Shown here one piece after another: positions 1-8,852 of a stretch of DNA of 64,000 nucleotides. Every line of letters starts with the position of its first letter. Position 1 is the first letter of the stretch. Both the position numbers and the translations under genes were made by a program. Source of the stretch: Luteibacter pinisoli. GTDB taxonomy: Bacteria > Pseudomonadota > Gammaproteobacteria > Xanthomonadales > Rhodanobacteraceae. The notes below the pieces were generated by a model. It saw nothing but the letters and a program-made list of their open reading frames with translations. It ran no database searches and had not been told where the DNA came from. The stretch covers positions 3,534,001-3,598,000 of the forward strand of contig NZ_CP041046.1 of NCBI RefSeq assembly GCF_006385595.1, given 5' to 3'.

Positions 1-1212
1 ATGTGGTTCCGGCCTGAGCGTGAAGCACCGCCCACCGCGGGCCTGCCCCTGGGCCTCGCCGACCTCGGCGGCGCCGTGCCTGCGCCCCTCACGGCGCTGG
101 CCGCGCAGTGGCTGGGCATGGACGAGGCGCAGCTGGAATGCTCCGGCACCGCGGCGCTCACCGTCGCGCTGACCGCGCTGGCCGGCCACGCGCGCACCCG
201 CCGCGAAGTAGCGATACCTGCGTTCACCTGCCCCCTGGTGCCTCTGGCGATCCGCCGCGCGGGACTAGAGCCACGCCTGGTCGACCTGCGCGCCGGCCAT
301 TTCGACATGGATCCCGACCGGCTGGCCGAGGCCTGCAGTGAGCGCACGCTCGCCGTGGTGCCCACGCACCTGGGCGGGCGTACCGCCAATGTCGCGATGG
401 CCTCGGCCGTGGCGCGCTCCGTCGGCGCGTACGTGGTCGAAGACGCCGCGCAGGCGCTGGGCGCGCGCATCGACGACCGCGCCGCCGGGACCCATGGCGA
501 CGTCGGTTTTTTCAGCCTCGCCGCCGGCAAGGGCCTGTCCATCTTCGAAGGCGGCCTGCTGGTGGCGGGCGACCCGGTGCTCCGCGACAGCCTGCGCCGC
601 ACCGCACGGCGCATCGCGCGCTGGCAACCCGGCTGGGAGCTGCGCCGGACGCTGGAGCTGGCCGGCTATGCCGCGTTGTACCGGCCGCGCGGGCTGGGCA
701 TGGCCTATGGCCATCCGTTGCGTCGCGCGCTACGCCGGGGCGACATGCTGGGCGCCGCCGGCGAATATTTCGATGCCGATTTTCCGCTGCATCGCGTCGG
801 GCGCTGGCGGCGTGCGGTGGGTGCGCGAGCCTTCCATCGCCTTCCCGACTTCATCAGCCGGACGACGGCGCAGGCACGCGCGCGCCTGCCCGCCCTTGCC
901 TCGATTCCGGGTGTGCACGTGTTCTCTGACGAAGGCGGTACGTGGCCTTACCTGATGCTGCGCCTGCCTGACGAAGCCACGCGCGATGCCGTCCTGCATC
1001 GCTTGTGGGCATCGCGGCACGGCGTGGCGCGCATGTTCGTGCACGCCCTGCCGGATTACCCCTACCTCGGCACGATGGCCGGTGGTGAGAACGTGCCGCA
1101 CGCGCGGGATTTCGCCGCGCGCACGCTTACCGTCACCAATAGCCCGTGGCTCGACGATGCGTCGTTCGAACACGTCTGCGCCGTGATCGAAGCCACGGTC
1201 GTTTCGCGTTAG
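1..1212 (+). CDS. DegT/DnrJ/EryC1/StrS-family PLP aminotransferase
   Basis: A 403-residue fold-type I PLP enzyme of the DegT/StrS family, which usually transaminates keto-sugars or related intermediates for polysaccharide or natural-product synthesis. The usual order is visible: an Asn/Ser/Gly-rich cofactor pocket near residues 47-52 (CSGTAA), the VVEDAAQALGA motif at 145-155 with the PLP-contacting Asp148 and Gln151, and the likely Schiff-base lysine Lys177 in SLAAGKGLS. The spacing around the lysine differs from the common SFxxxK, so this is a divergent member. The ATG is the first base of the window, so a longer N-terminus upstream cannot be excluded. It ends convergently with tsaB, overlapping by 4 bases. 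No sugar genes are visible beside it, so the substrate is unknown. Confidence 0.75.
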   Translation: MWFRPEREAPPTAGLPLGLADLGGAVPAPLTALAAQWLGMDEAQLECSGTAALTVALTALAGHARTRREVAIPAFTCPLVPLAIRRAGLEPRLVDLRAGHFDMDPDRLAEACSERTLAVVPTHLGGRTANVAMASAVARSVGAYVVEDAAQALGARIDDRAAGTHGDVGFFSLAAGKGLSIFEGGLLVAGDPVLRDSLRRTARRIARWQPGWELRRTLELAGYAALYRPRGLGMAYGHPLRRALRRGDMLGAAGEYFDADFPLHRVGRWRRAVGARAFHRLPDFISRTTAQARARLPALASIPGVHVFSDEGGTWPYLMLRLPDEATRDAVLHRLWASRHGVARMFVHALPDYPYLGTMAGGENVPHARDFAARTLTVTNSPWLDDASFEHVCAVIEATVVSR

Positions 1213-1898
1213 GCCCGGCCCTGCTCGACGAGCGTGAGTGCCACCTTGTCGCGCAGGTACACGGGTAGCGCGAGTTCGGGCGCCACGGCGTCGCCATGGC
1301 GGAAGCGCCGCGCGGCCACCTCCGCCACGTGCCGCGCCTGCGGATAACGCGCGCCCTCGGCCGAACGGATCGGCGCGTGGATGCGTTCGCGCAGCACGTT
1401 CTCGTACGTGGTCCAGCCCGTGCCAACGACATGCCAGGCCGAGACCTCGGGCAGCAGCAACGCGGCCGCCGTATCCACGCGCTCGCGATCGATCAGGCTG
1501 ACGCTGCCATCGTCTTCGCGACGCCACGCGGCAACGTAGATCTCGCCCATGCGCGCGTCGATGACGGAGAGGATCGCTGCGTCGTCTTCCGGTGCTTCCA
1601 GCGCCAGCGCTTCAAGCGACGAGACGGTGACCACGGGGATATCGAGCGCCATGGCCATGCCCTGGGCCAGCGACACGCCGAGGCGCACGCCGGTGAAGGC
1701 ACCCGGGCCACGGCCAACGGCGATGCCCTGCAAGGCAGCACGCGAGAGGCCCGCCTCGGCCAGCAACGCGTCGGCCATCGGCAGCACCAGTTCGGCATGG
1801 CGACGCGGTGCGATTTCGCTGCGTTCGATCACCTCGTCGCCGTGGACCAGTGCGACGGAACAGGCTTCGGTGGAGGTTTCGATGGCAAGGAAGTTCAT
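1209..1898 (-). CDS. tsaB: tRNA threonylcarbamoyladenosine biosynthesis protein TsaB
   Basis: A 229-residue protein, near the normal TsaB length. TsaB is the non-catalytic partner of the TsaD ATPase in the TsaBDE complex, which puts threonylcarbamoyl on A37 of ANN-decoding tRNAs. It begins MNFLAIETSTEACSVAL, the typical first strand and phosphate loop of the ASKHA fold. A GRGPGAFTGVRLG motif around residues 62-74 is the family hallmark. The start is the ATG at 1898. About 140 bp without a gene separate it from the helicase gene upstream on the same strand, so it probably has its own promoter. Confidence 0.93.
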   Translation of the reverse strand: MNFLAIETSTEACSVALVHGDEVIERSEIAPRRHAELVLPMADALLAEAGLSRAALQGIAVGRGPGAFTGVRLGVSLAQGMAMALDIPVVTVSSLEALALEAPEDDAAILSVIDARMGEIYVAAWRREDDGSVSLIDRERVDTAAALLLPEVSAWHVVGTGWTTYENVLRERIHAPIRSAEGARYPQARHVAEVAARRFRHGDAVAPELALPVYLRDKVALTLVEQGRA

Positions 1899-2039
1899 GG
1901 CGTTTCCGTCTGGCTGTTGAACAGTATGGCGTAAACCCGGGATAGGCAGACTGATCGTTGCCCCCGCTGCGGCGCGTGCGCGGCACGGGATCGGCCCGTT
2001 CGCAGGTGTTTGCGGGCAAGCCGGGGGAGCGGGCCGGGC

Positions 2040-3950
2040 TCAGGCCGCGAAGAAGGCGCTCACATCGGCCAGCTCACGCGTGCGCGGCATCGGCGGCAGG
2101 CTGGCCAGGAACAGCCGGCCGTAGCCCTTGGTCGTCAGGCGCGGATCGCACAGCACCAGGACGCCGCGGTCATGGACGTCACGGATGAGCCGGCCCGCGC
2201 CCTGCTTCAGCGCGATGACCGCCGTCGGCACCTGCCAGCCCATGAACGGGTTGATCCCGGATTCCTCGAGCGCCTCGAGCCGCGCCTGCAGCACCGGATC
2301 ATCCGGCATGGCAAAGGGCAGCTTGTCGATGACGACGACGCTGAGCGCCTCGCCGGCCACGTCCACGCCTTCCCAGAAACTGGCCGCGCCGAGCAGCACG
2401 CCGCGGCCACTCGCGCGGAACTCCTCGAGGAGGCGATGGCGCGGCGCCGTGCCCTGCACGAACAGCGGCCATGGCACCCGCCCCTCGAGCAGTTCCGCCG
2501 CGCGGCGCAGGGCGCGGTGGGAGGTAAACAGCAGGAACGCACGTCCGTCCGAGGCTTCGAGCACGGGCAGGATCGCCGCGACCACCTTGTCCGTGTGGTC
2601 ACGCGCGGACGGGTCCGGGAGATCCTTCGGCAGGTAGGCCAGCGCCTGGCGCCCGTAATCGAACGGGCTTTCCACCTGCAGCGTGCGCGGGTCTTCGATG
2701 CCCAGCTGGCGGGCGAAGTGCTGGAAGTCGCCGGCGATGGACAGCGTCGCCGAGGTGTGGATCCACGCGGCGTCGGTGGCCATGCGCATGGCGCGCAGCG
2801 GCGACGCCAGGTCGAGCGGCGTGGCGTGCAGGGCGAACCCGCGCGGCCAGGTTTCATACCAGCGCACGTCGGCGGCCGAGTGTTCCTCGGCAATGCGGTC
2901 CAGGCGCAGGCTGAGCATCTGTGCCCGCTCATGCACGTTGGCCAAGCCGCGCGAGCGCTCGGCCAGCCCGGCCAGCAGGTCGGACATTGCAGCGACCACG
3001 TCGCGAAGCTCGCTGAGCAGGTCGCGCGCGGTGCCATCGCGCTCCAGGGCGCCAAACGGCCCCCTGGCCGGCATCGGCTCCATCGCCAGGCGCAGGCGCT
3101 TCACCAGGTCCTGCACCGCTTCCACGGGCTCCAGCAGCTGGCTGGTGGCGCCCGTGACGCCCTGCGCTTCGGCCAGTGCATCCTGGCCCAGGTCCACCAG
3201 CTGGCGCGAGCCGACGCTCTGCGAGAAGAACTGGCCAGCCAGCTCCGGAATCTGGTGGGCCTCGTCGAGGATGAACGCATCCGCGCCAGGCAGGATCTCG
3301 CCAAACCCCTCCTGCTTCAGCGCCAGGTCGGCCATCAGCAGGTGATGGTTCACCACCACCAGGTCGGCTTCCATGGCCTCGCGCCGGGCCTTGACCACGT
3401 GGCAGTCCTCGAAAAACCGGCACTCGCTGCCCAGGCAGTTCTCCGGCGTGGAGGTGACCCGCGGCCAGACCGGGGAATCCTCCGGGATATCAGCCATTTC
3501 CATGCGGTCGCCGCGGCGGGTGCGGGCGGACCAGGCACGAATGGCCGAGAGCTGGGTGGCCAGCTGCCGGTCCGGGTTGCCCTCGCGCACGGACTGGTCC
3601 AGGCGGTAGAGGCACAGGTAATTGGAACGGCCCTTCAGCAAGCTAACCCTGGCCCGGCTGCCCAGCACGTGGTGGACGCGCGGCAGGTCGCGGAAGAACA
3701 GCTGGTCCTGCAGGGCCTTGGTACCCGTGGATACGATGACCTTGCGGCCCGATTCCAGGGCCGGTACGAGGTAAGCGAAGGTTTTGCCCGTGCCGGTACC
3801 GGCCTCGGCGATAAGCACGTCGCGCTCGTCGATGGCCCGCGCCACCGCGCCGGCCATGATCTGCTGGGCCTCGCGGGGCGCGAAACCCGGTACTTCACGG
3901 GCAAACGCGCCCTCCGCGCCCAGGATCGCGGCCACATCGTGTTCAGTCAT
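2040..3950 (-). CDS. ATP-dependent DNA helicase, DinG/YoaA family
   Basis: An XPD/DinG-type superfamily 2 helicase of 636 residues, expected to unwind DNA 5' to 3' during repair of damaged or stalled forks. Walker A (AEAGTGTGKT) lies at about residues 48-57 and the DEAH box at 229-232. Four cysteines (about 113, 172, 177 and 183; the last three in CLGSECRFFEDC) are placed as in the XPD/DinG iron-sulfur domain. Length and layout resemble YoaA more than the longer DinG. I chose the ATG at 3950 over the earlier in-frame start at 3992, because homology begins just after it and the longer form would run into the valS promoter. The gene is divergent from valS with about 80 bp between starts. YoaA works with the chi subunit (HolC) in E. 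coli, and holC lies 3 kb away here. Confidence 0.88.
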   Translation of the reverse strand: MTEHDVAAILGAEGAFAREVPGFAPREAQQIMAGAVARAIDERDVLIAEAGTGTGKTFAYLVPALESGRKVIVSTGTKALQDQLFFRDLPRVHHVLGSRARVSLLKGRSNYLCLYRLDQSVREGNPDRQLATQLSAIRAWSARTRRGDRMEMADIPEDSPVWPRVTSTPENCLGSECRFFEDCHVVKARREAMEADLVVVNHHLLMADLALKQEGFGEILPGADAFILDEAHQIPELAGQFFSQSVGSRQLVDLGQDALAEAQGVTGATSQLLEPVEAVQDLVKRLRLAMEPMPARGPFGALERDGTARDLLSELRDVVAAMSDLLAGLAERSRGLANVHERAQMLSLRLDRIAEEHSAADVRWYETWPRGFALHATPLDLASPLRAMRMATDAAWIHTSATLSIAGDFQHFARQLGIEDPRTLQVESPFDYGRQALAYLPKDLPDPSARDHTDKVVAAILPVLEASDGRAFLLFTSHRALRRAAELLEGRVPWPLFVQGTAPRHRLLEEFRASGRGVLLGAASFWEGVDVAGEALSVVVIDKLPFAMPDDPVLQARLEALEESGINPFMGWQVPTAVIALKQGAGRLIRDVHDRGVLVLCDPRLTTKGYGRLFLASLPPMPRTRELADVSAFFAA

Positions 3951-3971
3951 GTGGCCAGTATCGCCTACAAT
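3942..3971 (+). promoter_or_regulatory. candidate sigma-70 promoter for valS
   Basis: A TACAAT -10 box at 3966-3971 is preceded, 18 bases upstream, by TTCAGT at 3942-3947. This would start a valS transcript near 3978 with a leader of about 50 bases. The -35 lies over the helicase start codon, so the two genes may interfere. Inferred from sequence match only. Confidence 0.45.
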
Positions 3972-4029
3972 GACCCTCTTTTCGCCTGTCAATCCGCGCG
4001 CCTACAGGGTGCGCGCCGGGAACCTACGC

Positions 4030-6786
4030 ATGGACAAGAGTTTCGAGCCCAGCCAGATCGAGTCGAAGTGGTACGCCCAGTGGGAAGCCAACGGCTACTT
4101 CAAGCCGTCCGGCAAGGGCACGCCCTACACGATCATGCTGCCGCCGCCCAATGTCACGGGCACGCTGCACATGGGCCATGCGTTCCAGCACACCATCATG
4201 GACACGCTGGTGCGCTACCACCGCATGCGTGGCTACGACACCCTGTGGCAGCTCGGCACCGACCACGCCGGCATCGCCACCGAGATGGTGGTGACCCGCC
4301 AGCTCAATGCCGAAGGCAAGCAGCGCGCCGATTTCGACCGCGATGCGTTCATCGAACGCGTGTGGGAGTGGAAGAAGGAATCCGGCGGCACCATCGGCCG
4401 CCAGATGCGCCGCATGGGCGTGTCGGGTGACTGGAGCCGCGAAGTGTTCACCATGGACGAAGGCCCGTCGAAGGCCGTCGTCGAAACCTTCGTGCGCCTG
4501 CACGAGGAAGGCCTGATCTACCGCGGCCAGAAGCTGGTGAACTGGGACCCGGTGCTGAAGACCGCCATCTCCGACCTGGAAGTGGTGAGCGAAGAAGAAG
4601 ACGGTTCGCTGTGGTCCATCCGCTACCCGCTGGCCGACGGCTCGGGTGAGCTGGTGGTGGCGACGACGCGCCCGGAAACCATGCTGGGCGACGTCGCCGT
4701 GGCCGTGCATCCGGAAGACGAGCGCTACGCGCACCTCATCGGCAGCATGCTGGCCTTGCCGCTGTCCGACCGGCAGATCCCGATCATCGCCGACGAGTAC
4801 GTCGAGAAGGATTTCGGCACCGGCTGCGTGAAGATCACGCCCGCGCACGACTTCAACGACTACGCCATCGGCCAGCGCCACAACCTGCCGATGATCAACA
4901 TCCTCACCGACGACGCGGCGATCAACGACGCGGCGCCGGCGAAGTACCGCGGCATGGACCGCTACGTCGCACGCAAGGCCGTGCTCGCCGACCTCGAAGC
5001 GCAGGAGCTGCTGGTCGAGACGAAGAAGCACAAGCTGCAGGTGCCGCGTGGCGACCGCACCGGCCAGGTCATTGAGCCGTACCTCACGTGGCAGTGGTTC
5101 GTGAAGATGGACACACTGGCCGCGCGCGGCATGGAACTGGTGGAACAGGGCCATGTGAAGTTCGTGCCGGAAAACTGGATCAACACGTACCGCCACTGGC
5201 TGGGCAACATCCAGGACTGGTGCATCAGCCGCCAGCTCACCTGGGGCCACCAGATCCCGGCGTGGTACATGGACAACGGCCAGGTCATCGTCGCCCACGA
5301 CGAAGCCGGTGCCGCGAAGCTCGCTGCCGCGCAGGGCTATACCGGCGCGCTGCGCCGCGATGCCGACGTGCTGGAAACCTGGTTCTCGTCGTCGCTGTGG
5401 AGCCACTCCACGCTGGGCTGGCCCGACCCGCAGGCGCAGGCCGAGCGCGGCTTCGACCGCTACCTGCCGACCAACGTGCTGGTGACCGGCTTCGACATCA
5501 TTTTCTTCTGGGTGGCCCGGATGATCATGATGACCGACCACTTCACCGGCGAAGTGCCCTTCAAGGACGTTTACGTCACCGGCCTCATCCGCGACAAGGA
5601 TGGCCAGAAGATGTCGAAGTCGAAGGGCAACGTGCTCGATCCGCTGGACCTGATCGACGGCATCACCCTCGACGAGCTGCTGGAGAAGCGCACCCGCGGC
5701 CTCATGCAGCCGAAGATGGCCGAGAAGATCGAGAAGTCCACGCGCAAGGAGTTCGCCGAGGGCATCCCCGCCTTCGGCGCCGATGCGCTGCGCTTCACGT
5801 TTGCCTCGCTGGCCACGCACGGCCGTGACATCAAGTTCGACCTCGAGCGCGCCGCGGGCTACAAGGCCTTCGTCAACAAGCTGTGGAACGCCTCGCGCTT
5901 CGTGCTGATGAACCTGGGCGAGGGCCCGGTGCACAAGGTGGCCCCGTCGACCGAAGCCGAGCGCTGGATCCTCACCCGCCTGCAGCACACGCTGGTCACG
6001 GTGAAGGAACAGCTGGCGCTCTACCGCTTCGACCTCGCCTCGCAGGCGCTGTACGAGTTCACCTGGAACGAGTTCTGCGACTGGTTCCTGGAGCTGTCGA
6101 AGCCGGCGCTCAATGGCACGGACGAGGCGGCCATCGCGTCCACCCGCTACACGCTGGTGCACGTGCTGGAAACGCTACTGCGCGCGCTGCATCCGCTGAT
6201 CCCGTTCGTCACCGAGGAAATCTGGCAGAACGTGCGCCCGGTGCTCGGCATCGAGGGCGAGACGATCATGCTGCGCCCCTACCCCGAGGCCGACGAGATC
6301 ACCGGCGATGCCACCGCCACGGCGGAGATCGAATGGGTGAAGGACCTGCTCACCGGCGTGCGCCGCATCCGTGCGGAAATGAACATCGCCCCGGGCAAGG
6401 TCATTCCCCTGCTCCTCGCCGACGGCGACGCCGCGGATCGCTCGCGCGCCACGAAGTTCGCCGCGCAGGTGGCCTTCCTCGGCCGCGTCGAGACGCCGGT
6501 GTGGGTGAACGGCGAGGAGCCGGCCGCCGCGGTGGCGGTCATCGGCGGCATGCGTGCGCTGATCCCGCTGGAAGGCCTGATCGACGTCGGTGCGGAGAAG
6601 ACGCGCCTGGCCAAGGAAATCGCCCGCGTCGAGGGTGAGATCCGCAAGTGCGAAGCCAAGCTCGGCAACGCCAACTTCGTCGCCAACGCACCGGCCGAGG
6701 TGGTGGACCAGGAACGCCAGCGCATCACCGACTGGACGCGCCAAGCCGATGCCATGCGCGAGCAGGCCCTCAAGCTCGGCGCGTAA
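4030..6786 (+). CDS. valS: valine--tRNA ligase
   Basis: Class I aminoacyl-tRNA synthetase of 918 residues, charging tRNA-Val. The HIGH signature appears as HMGH at 47-50 after PPPNVTGTL, and KMSKS lies at about 527-531. Between them is the CP1 editing domain, with the TTRPETMLGD motif that hydrolyses Thr-tRNA-Val. The C-terminal end carries the Arg/Lys-rich coiled coil typical of ValRS (about the last 70 residues). The start is the ATG at 4030, where homology begins (MDKSFEPSQIESKW); an open frame continues upstream but is not conserved. In E. coli the order is pepA-holC-valS on one strand. Here valS converges on holC, sharing a bidirectional terminator. Confidence 0.97.
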   Translation: MDKSFEPSQIESKWYAQWEANGYFKPSGKGTPYTIMLPPPNVTGTLHMGHAFQHTIMDTLVRYHRMRGYDTLWQLGTDHAGIATEMVVTRQLNAEGKQRADFDRDAFIERVWEWKKESGGTIGRQMRRMGVSGDWSREVFTMDEGPSKAVVETFVRLHEEGLIYRGQKLVNWDPVLKTAISDLEVVSEEEDGSLWSIRYPLADGSGELVVATTRPETMLGDVAVAVHPEDERYAHLIGSMLALPLSDRQIPIIADEYVEKDFGTGCVKITPAHDFNDYAIGQRHNLPMINILTDDAAINDAAPAKYRGMDRYVARKAVLADLEAQELLVETKKHKLQVPRGDRTGQVIEPYLTWQWFVKMDTLAARGMELVEQGHVKFVPENWINTYRHWLGNIQDWCISRQLTWGHQIPAWYMDNGQVIVAHDEAGAAKLAAAQGYTGALRRDADVLETWFSSSLWSHSTLGWPDPQAQAERGFDRYLPTNVLVTGFDIIFFWVARMIMMTDHFTGEVPFKDVYVTGLIRDKDGQKMSKSKGNVLDPLDLIDGITLDELLEKRTRGLMQPKMAEKIEKSTRKEFAEGIPAFGADALRFTFASLATHGRDIKFDLERAAGYKAFVNKLWNASRFVLMNLGEGPVHKVAPSTEAERWILTRLQHTLVTVKEQLALYRFDLASQALYEFTWNEFCDWFLELSKPALNGTDEAAIASTRYTLVHVLETLLRALHPLIPFVTEEIWQNVRPVLGIEGETIMLRPYPEADEITGDATATAEIEWVKDLLTGVRRIRAEMNIAPGKVIPLLLADGDAADRSRATKFAAQVAFLGRVETPVWVNGEEPAAAVAVIGGMRALIPLEGLIDVGAEKTRLAKEIARVEGEIRKCEAKLGNANFVANAPAEVVDQERQRITDWTRQADAMREQALKLGA

Positions 6787-6803
6787 GCGTTCGTGGCGGC
6801 ATG

Positions 6804-6836
6804 AAAAAAGCCCCGCTCATCGCGGGGCTTTTTTTT
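6804..6836 (+). terminator. bidirectional intrinsic terminator between valS and holC
   Basis: An A-rich arm, a GC stem (AGCCCCG / CGGGGCT around a short TCATCG-type loop) and a T run at about 6829-6836. A-run and T-run on either side make it usable in both directions. The T run reaches the TAA stop of holC (6835-6837), so holC ends inside its terminator. Confidence 0.9.
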
Positions 6837-7257
6837 ACATGTCGTGCTTGGTGACGTCGAAGCCGCCGCGTTTGTATTCGGCCCAGCGCGTGCGTGAGCC
6901 TTCGCGCTCGGCCGGATCGGCCGCCACCACTTCCAGTACCCGGTCGAACTGGCCCGGGGCGCAGACGTCCCGCAGGTTGATCACCATCGGCCGGTCCGCG
7001 GTTTCCACGCCAGGCGGCACGATAAGCACGGCCGTGTTCTCGTCGTCGTCATCCCCGGCCAGCTGGTGGGGGATGAAGGCATCCGCATCGAACGACCACA
7101 GGTACTCGTCGAGCATCTCGGCCTGTTCGAAATCACGGGTGAGGATCAGGGTCGGCTGCTGGGCCGCGTGCGCCCGGCGGGTGAGCTCGCAGACCAGCAG
7201 CAGGGGATCCTCGCGAAAGCGCGGCTTGTCGATCAGGTAGAAGTCGGCGCGCGGCAT
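6835..7257 (-). CDS. holC: DNA polymerase III chi subunit
   Basis: A 140-residue homologue of HolC, the clamp-loader accessory subunit that links the DnaX complex to single-strand binding protein. It begins MPRADFYLIDKPRF, matching the family N-terminus, and ends with the conserved WxxYKRGGFDVT-like tail. The start at 7257 was chosen because the longer open frame up to 7431 only mirrors pepA. It begins 10 bases after the pepA stop, so pepA-holC is probably one transcript, as in E. coli. In other bacteria chi also partners YoaA, whose homologue is encoded nearby. Confidence 0.9.
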   Translation of the reverse strand: MPRADFYLIDKPRFREDPLLLVCELTRRAHAAQQPTLILTRDFEQAEMLDEYLWSFDADAFIPHQLAGDDDDENTAVLIVPPGVETADRPMVINLRDVCAPGQFDRVLEVVAADPAEREGSRTRWAEYKRGGFDVTKHDM

Positions 7258-7267
7258 CGGCGTCGGA

Positions 7268-8755
7268 TCAGCCAGCCACGCGGTCGAGCAGCCACTGCGC
7301 CAGCAGCGGTACCGGACGGCCCGTCGCCATGCCCTTGCGGCCTTCGTCCCAGGCGGTGCCGGCGATGTCCAGGTGCGCCCAGCGACGGCCTTCGGTGAAG
7401 CGCGCCAGGAAGCAGCCGGCCGTGATGGCACCGGCGTACTTGCCGCCGATGTTCGCCACGTCCGCGAAGCCCGATTCCAGCTGGGACTGGTAGTCGTCCC
7501 ACAGCGGCAGGCGCCAGGCGCGGTCGAGGGTGTCCTCGCCCGCGGCCAGCAGCTCGGCCGACAGCGATTCGTCCTTGGTCATCAGGCCGGAGGCGTGCTT
7601 GCCCAGGGCGACGACGCAGGCGCCGGTCAGCGTGGCGGCGTCGATCATGGTGTGCGGGTCGAAGCGCTTGCCGGTGTAGGTCAGCGCGTCGCAGAGGATC
7701 AGGCGGCCTTCCGCGTCGGTGTTCAGCACCTCGATGGTGATGCCCGCCAGGCTGGTCAGGACGTCACCCGGGCGGTAGGCATTGCCGTCCGGCATGTTTT
7801 CCACGGCCGGGACGACGCAGACCAGATTCACCGGCAGCTTCATCTCCACGGCGGCCACAAAGGCGCCGAGGACGCCTGCGGCGCCACCCATGTCGAACTT
7901 CATCTCTTCCATGCCCGGGCCCGGCTTGATGCTGATGCCGCCGGTGTCGAAGGTGATGCCCTTGCCGACGAAGGCATACGGGCGGTCACCCGCCTTGCCG
8001 CCGTTCCACTGCAGGATGACCAGGCGCGGCTCGTTGGCCGAGCCGCGGGCCACGGCCAGCAGGGAACCGAAGCCTTCGCGCTCCATGTCGGCCCGGTCCA
8101 GGGCCTCGAAGGAGACACCCTCGTGGGCATCGGCGAAGGCACGGGCCTGCTCGGCAATGTAGTTCGGGTTGCAGATGTTCGGCGGCAGGTTGCCCAGCTC
8201 GCGGGCGAAGCGGACACCGTCGGCGATGGCGCGGGCCTGGGCCAGGCCGGCCTCACCGTCGGCCGGACCGGCGAAGGTGATGGCGGCCAGGTCCGGCTGG
8301 GCCTTGTCGCGCGGCTTCACGGTGGCGGTATAGCGGTAGGCGGCGTGGTCCGTGGCCAGGGCGGCCACGCGGAGCTTCCAGGCGGCGTCGCGGCCCGGCA
8401 CGTCCACTTCGGTGAGCCAGCTGGCGGCCTCGGTGACCGGCAGGCGGCCGATGGCGCGGGCGGCTTCCAGGTTCACCCGCTGGTAGCGGGCGGCGTCGAA
8501 GGTCTTCTGGGCACCCAGGCCCACCACCAGCACGCGGGCGGCGGCGATGCCGGCCGGCTGCAGCAGGGTGACCACCGTGCCGACCTTGCCGGTGATGTCG
8601 CCGGCCTCGACCAGGCGCTTGATCACGCCGCCGGCGGCCGTGTCGATCCGGGCCGCGGCGCTGGTCAGGACACCATTCTCATAGACACCGACCACGGCCA
8701 CGGGGGTGGCGCTGGCGTCGGGAGCGTTGGAACCAAGGCTGAACTGAACCGTCAT
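7268..8755 (-). CDS. pepA: leucyl aminopeptidase (M17 family)
   Basis: A 495-residue cytosolic M17 metallo-aminopeptidase that removes N-terminal residues from peptides using two metal ions. The C-terminal catalytic domain shows KGITFDTGGISIKPG (metal lysine and Asp), DMGGAAGVLG, and the diagnostic NTDAEGRLILCDAL signature carrying Asp and Glu metal ligands and the catalytic Arg. In E. coli PepA also acts as an accessory protein in Xer recombination; whether that holds here cannot be told. It is divergent from lptF with about 97 bp between starts and runs into holC. Confidence 0.96.
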   Translation of the reverse strand: MTVQFSLGSNAPDASATPVAVVGVYENGVLTSAAARIDTAAGGVIKRLVEAGDITGKVGTVVTLLQPAGIAAARVLVVGLGAQKTFDAARYQRVNLEAARAIGRLPVTEAASWLTEVDVPGRDAAWKLRVAALATDHAAYRYTATVKPRDKAQPDLAAITFAGPADGEAGLAQARAIADGVRFARELGNLPPNICNPNYIAEQARAFADAHEGVSFEALDRADMEREGFGSLLAVARGSANEPRLVILQWNGGKAGDRPYAFVGKGITFDTGGISIKPGPGMEEMKFDMGGAAGVLGAFVAAVEMKLPVNLVCVVPAVENMPDGNAYRPGDVLTSLAGITIEVLNTDAEGRLILCDALTYTGKRFDPHTMIDAATLTGACVVALGKHASGLMTKDESLSAELLAAGEDTLDRAWRLPLWDDYQSQLESGFADVANIGGKYAGAITAGCFLARFTEGRRWAHLDIAGTAWDEGRKGMATGRPVPLLAQWLLDRVAG

Positions 8756-8852
8756 GACTTACTGTCCTGCGAAAGCCGTCCGGGGCGCGGACAGGCTAGA
8801 CTTAAGGTTTGCCGGCCGGGACTGACGCGGCTCCAACCGCGAATTCTACCAA

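Noticed and set aside
2010..4430. Long plus-strand open frame across the helicase gene
   Set aside because: Reverse-strand shadow of the DinG/YoaA gene, which shows Walker A, DEAH and Fe-S cysteines; no protein family in the shadow.
4024..6162. Long minus-strand open frame across valS
   Set aside because: Shadow of valS; no recognisable domain, and composition follows from antisense valS codons.
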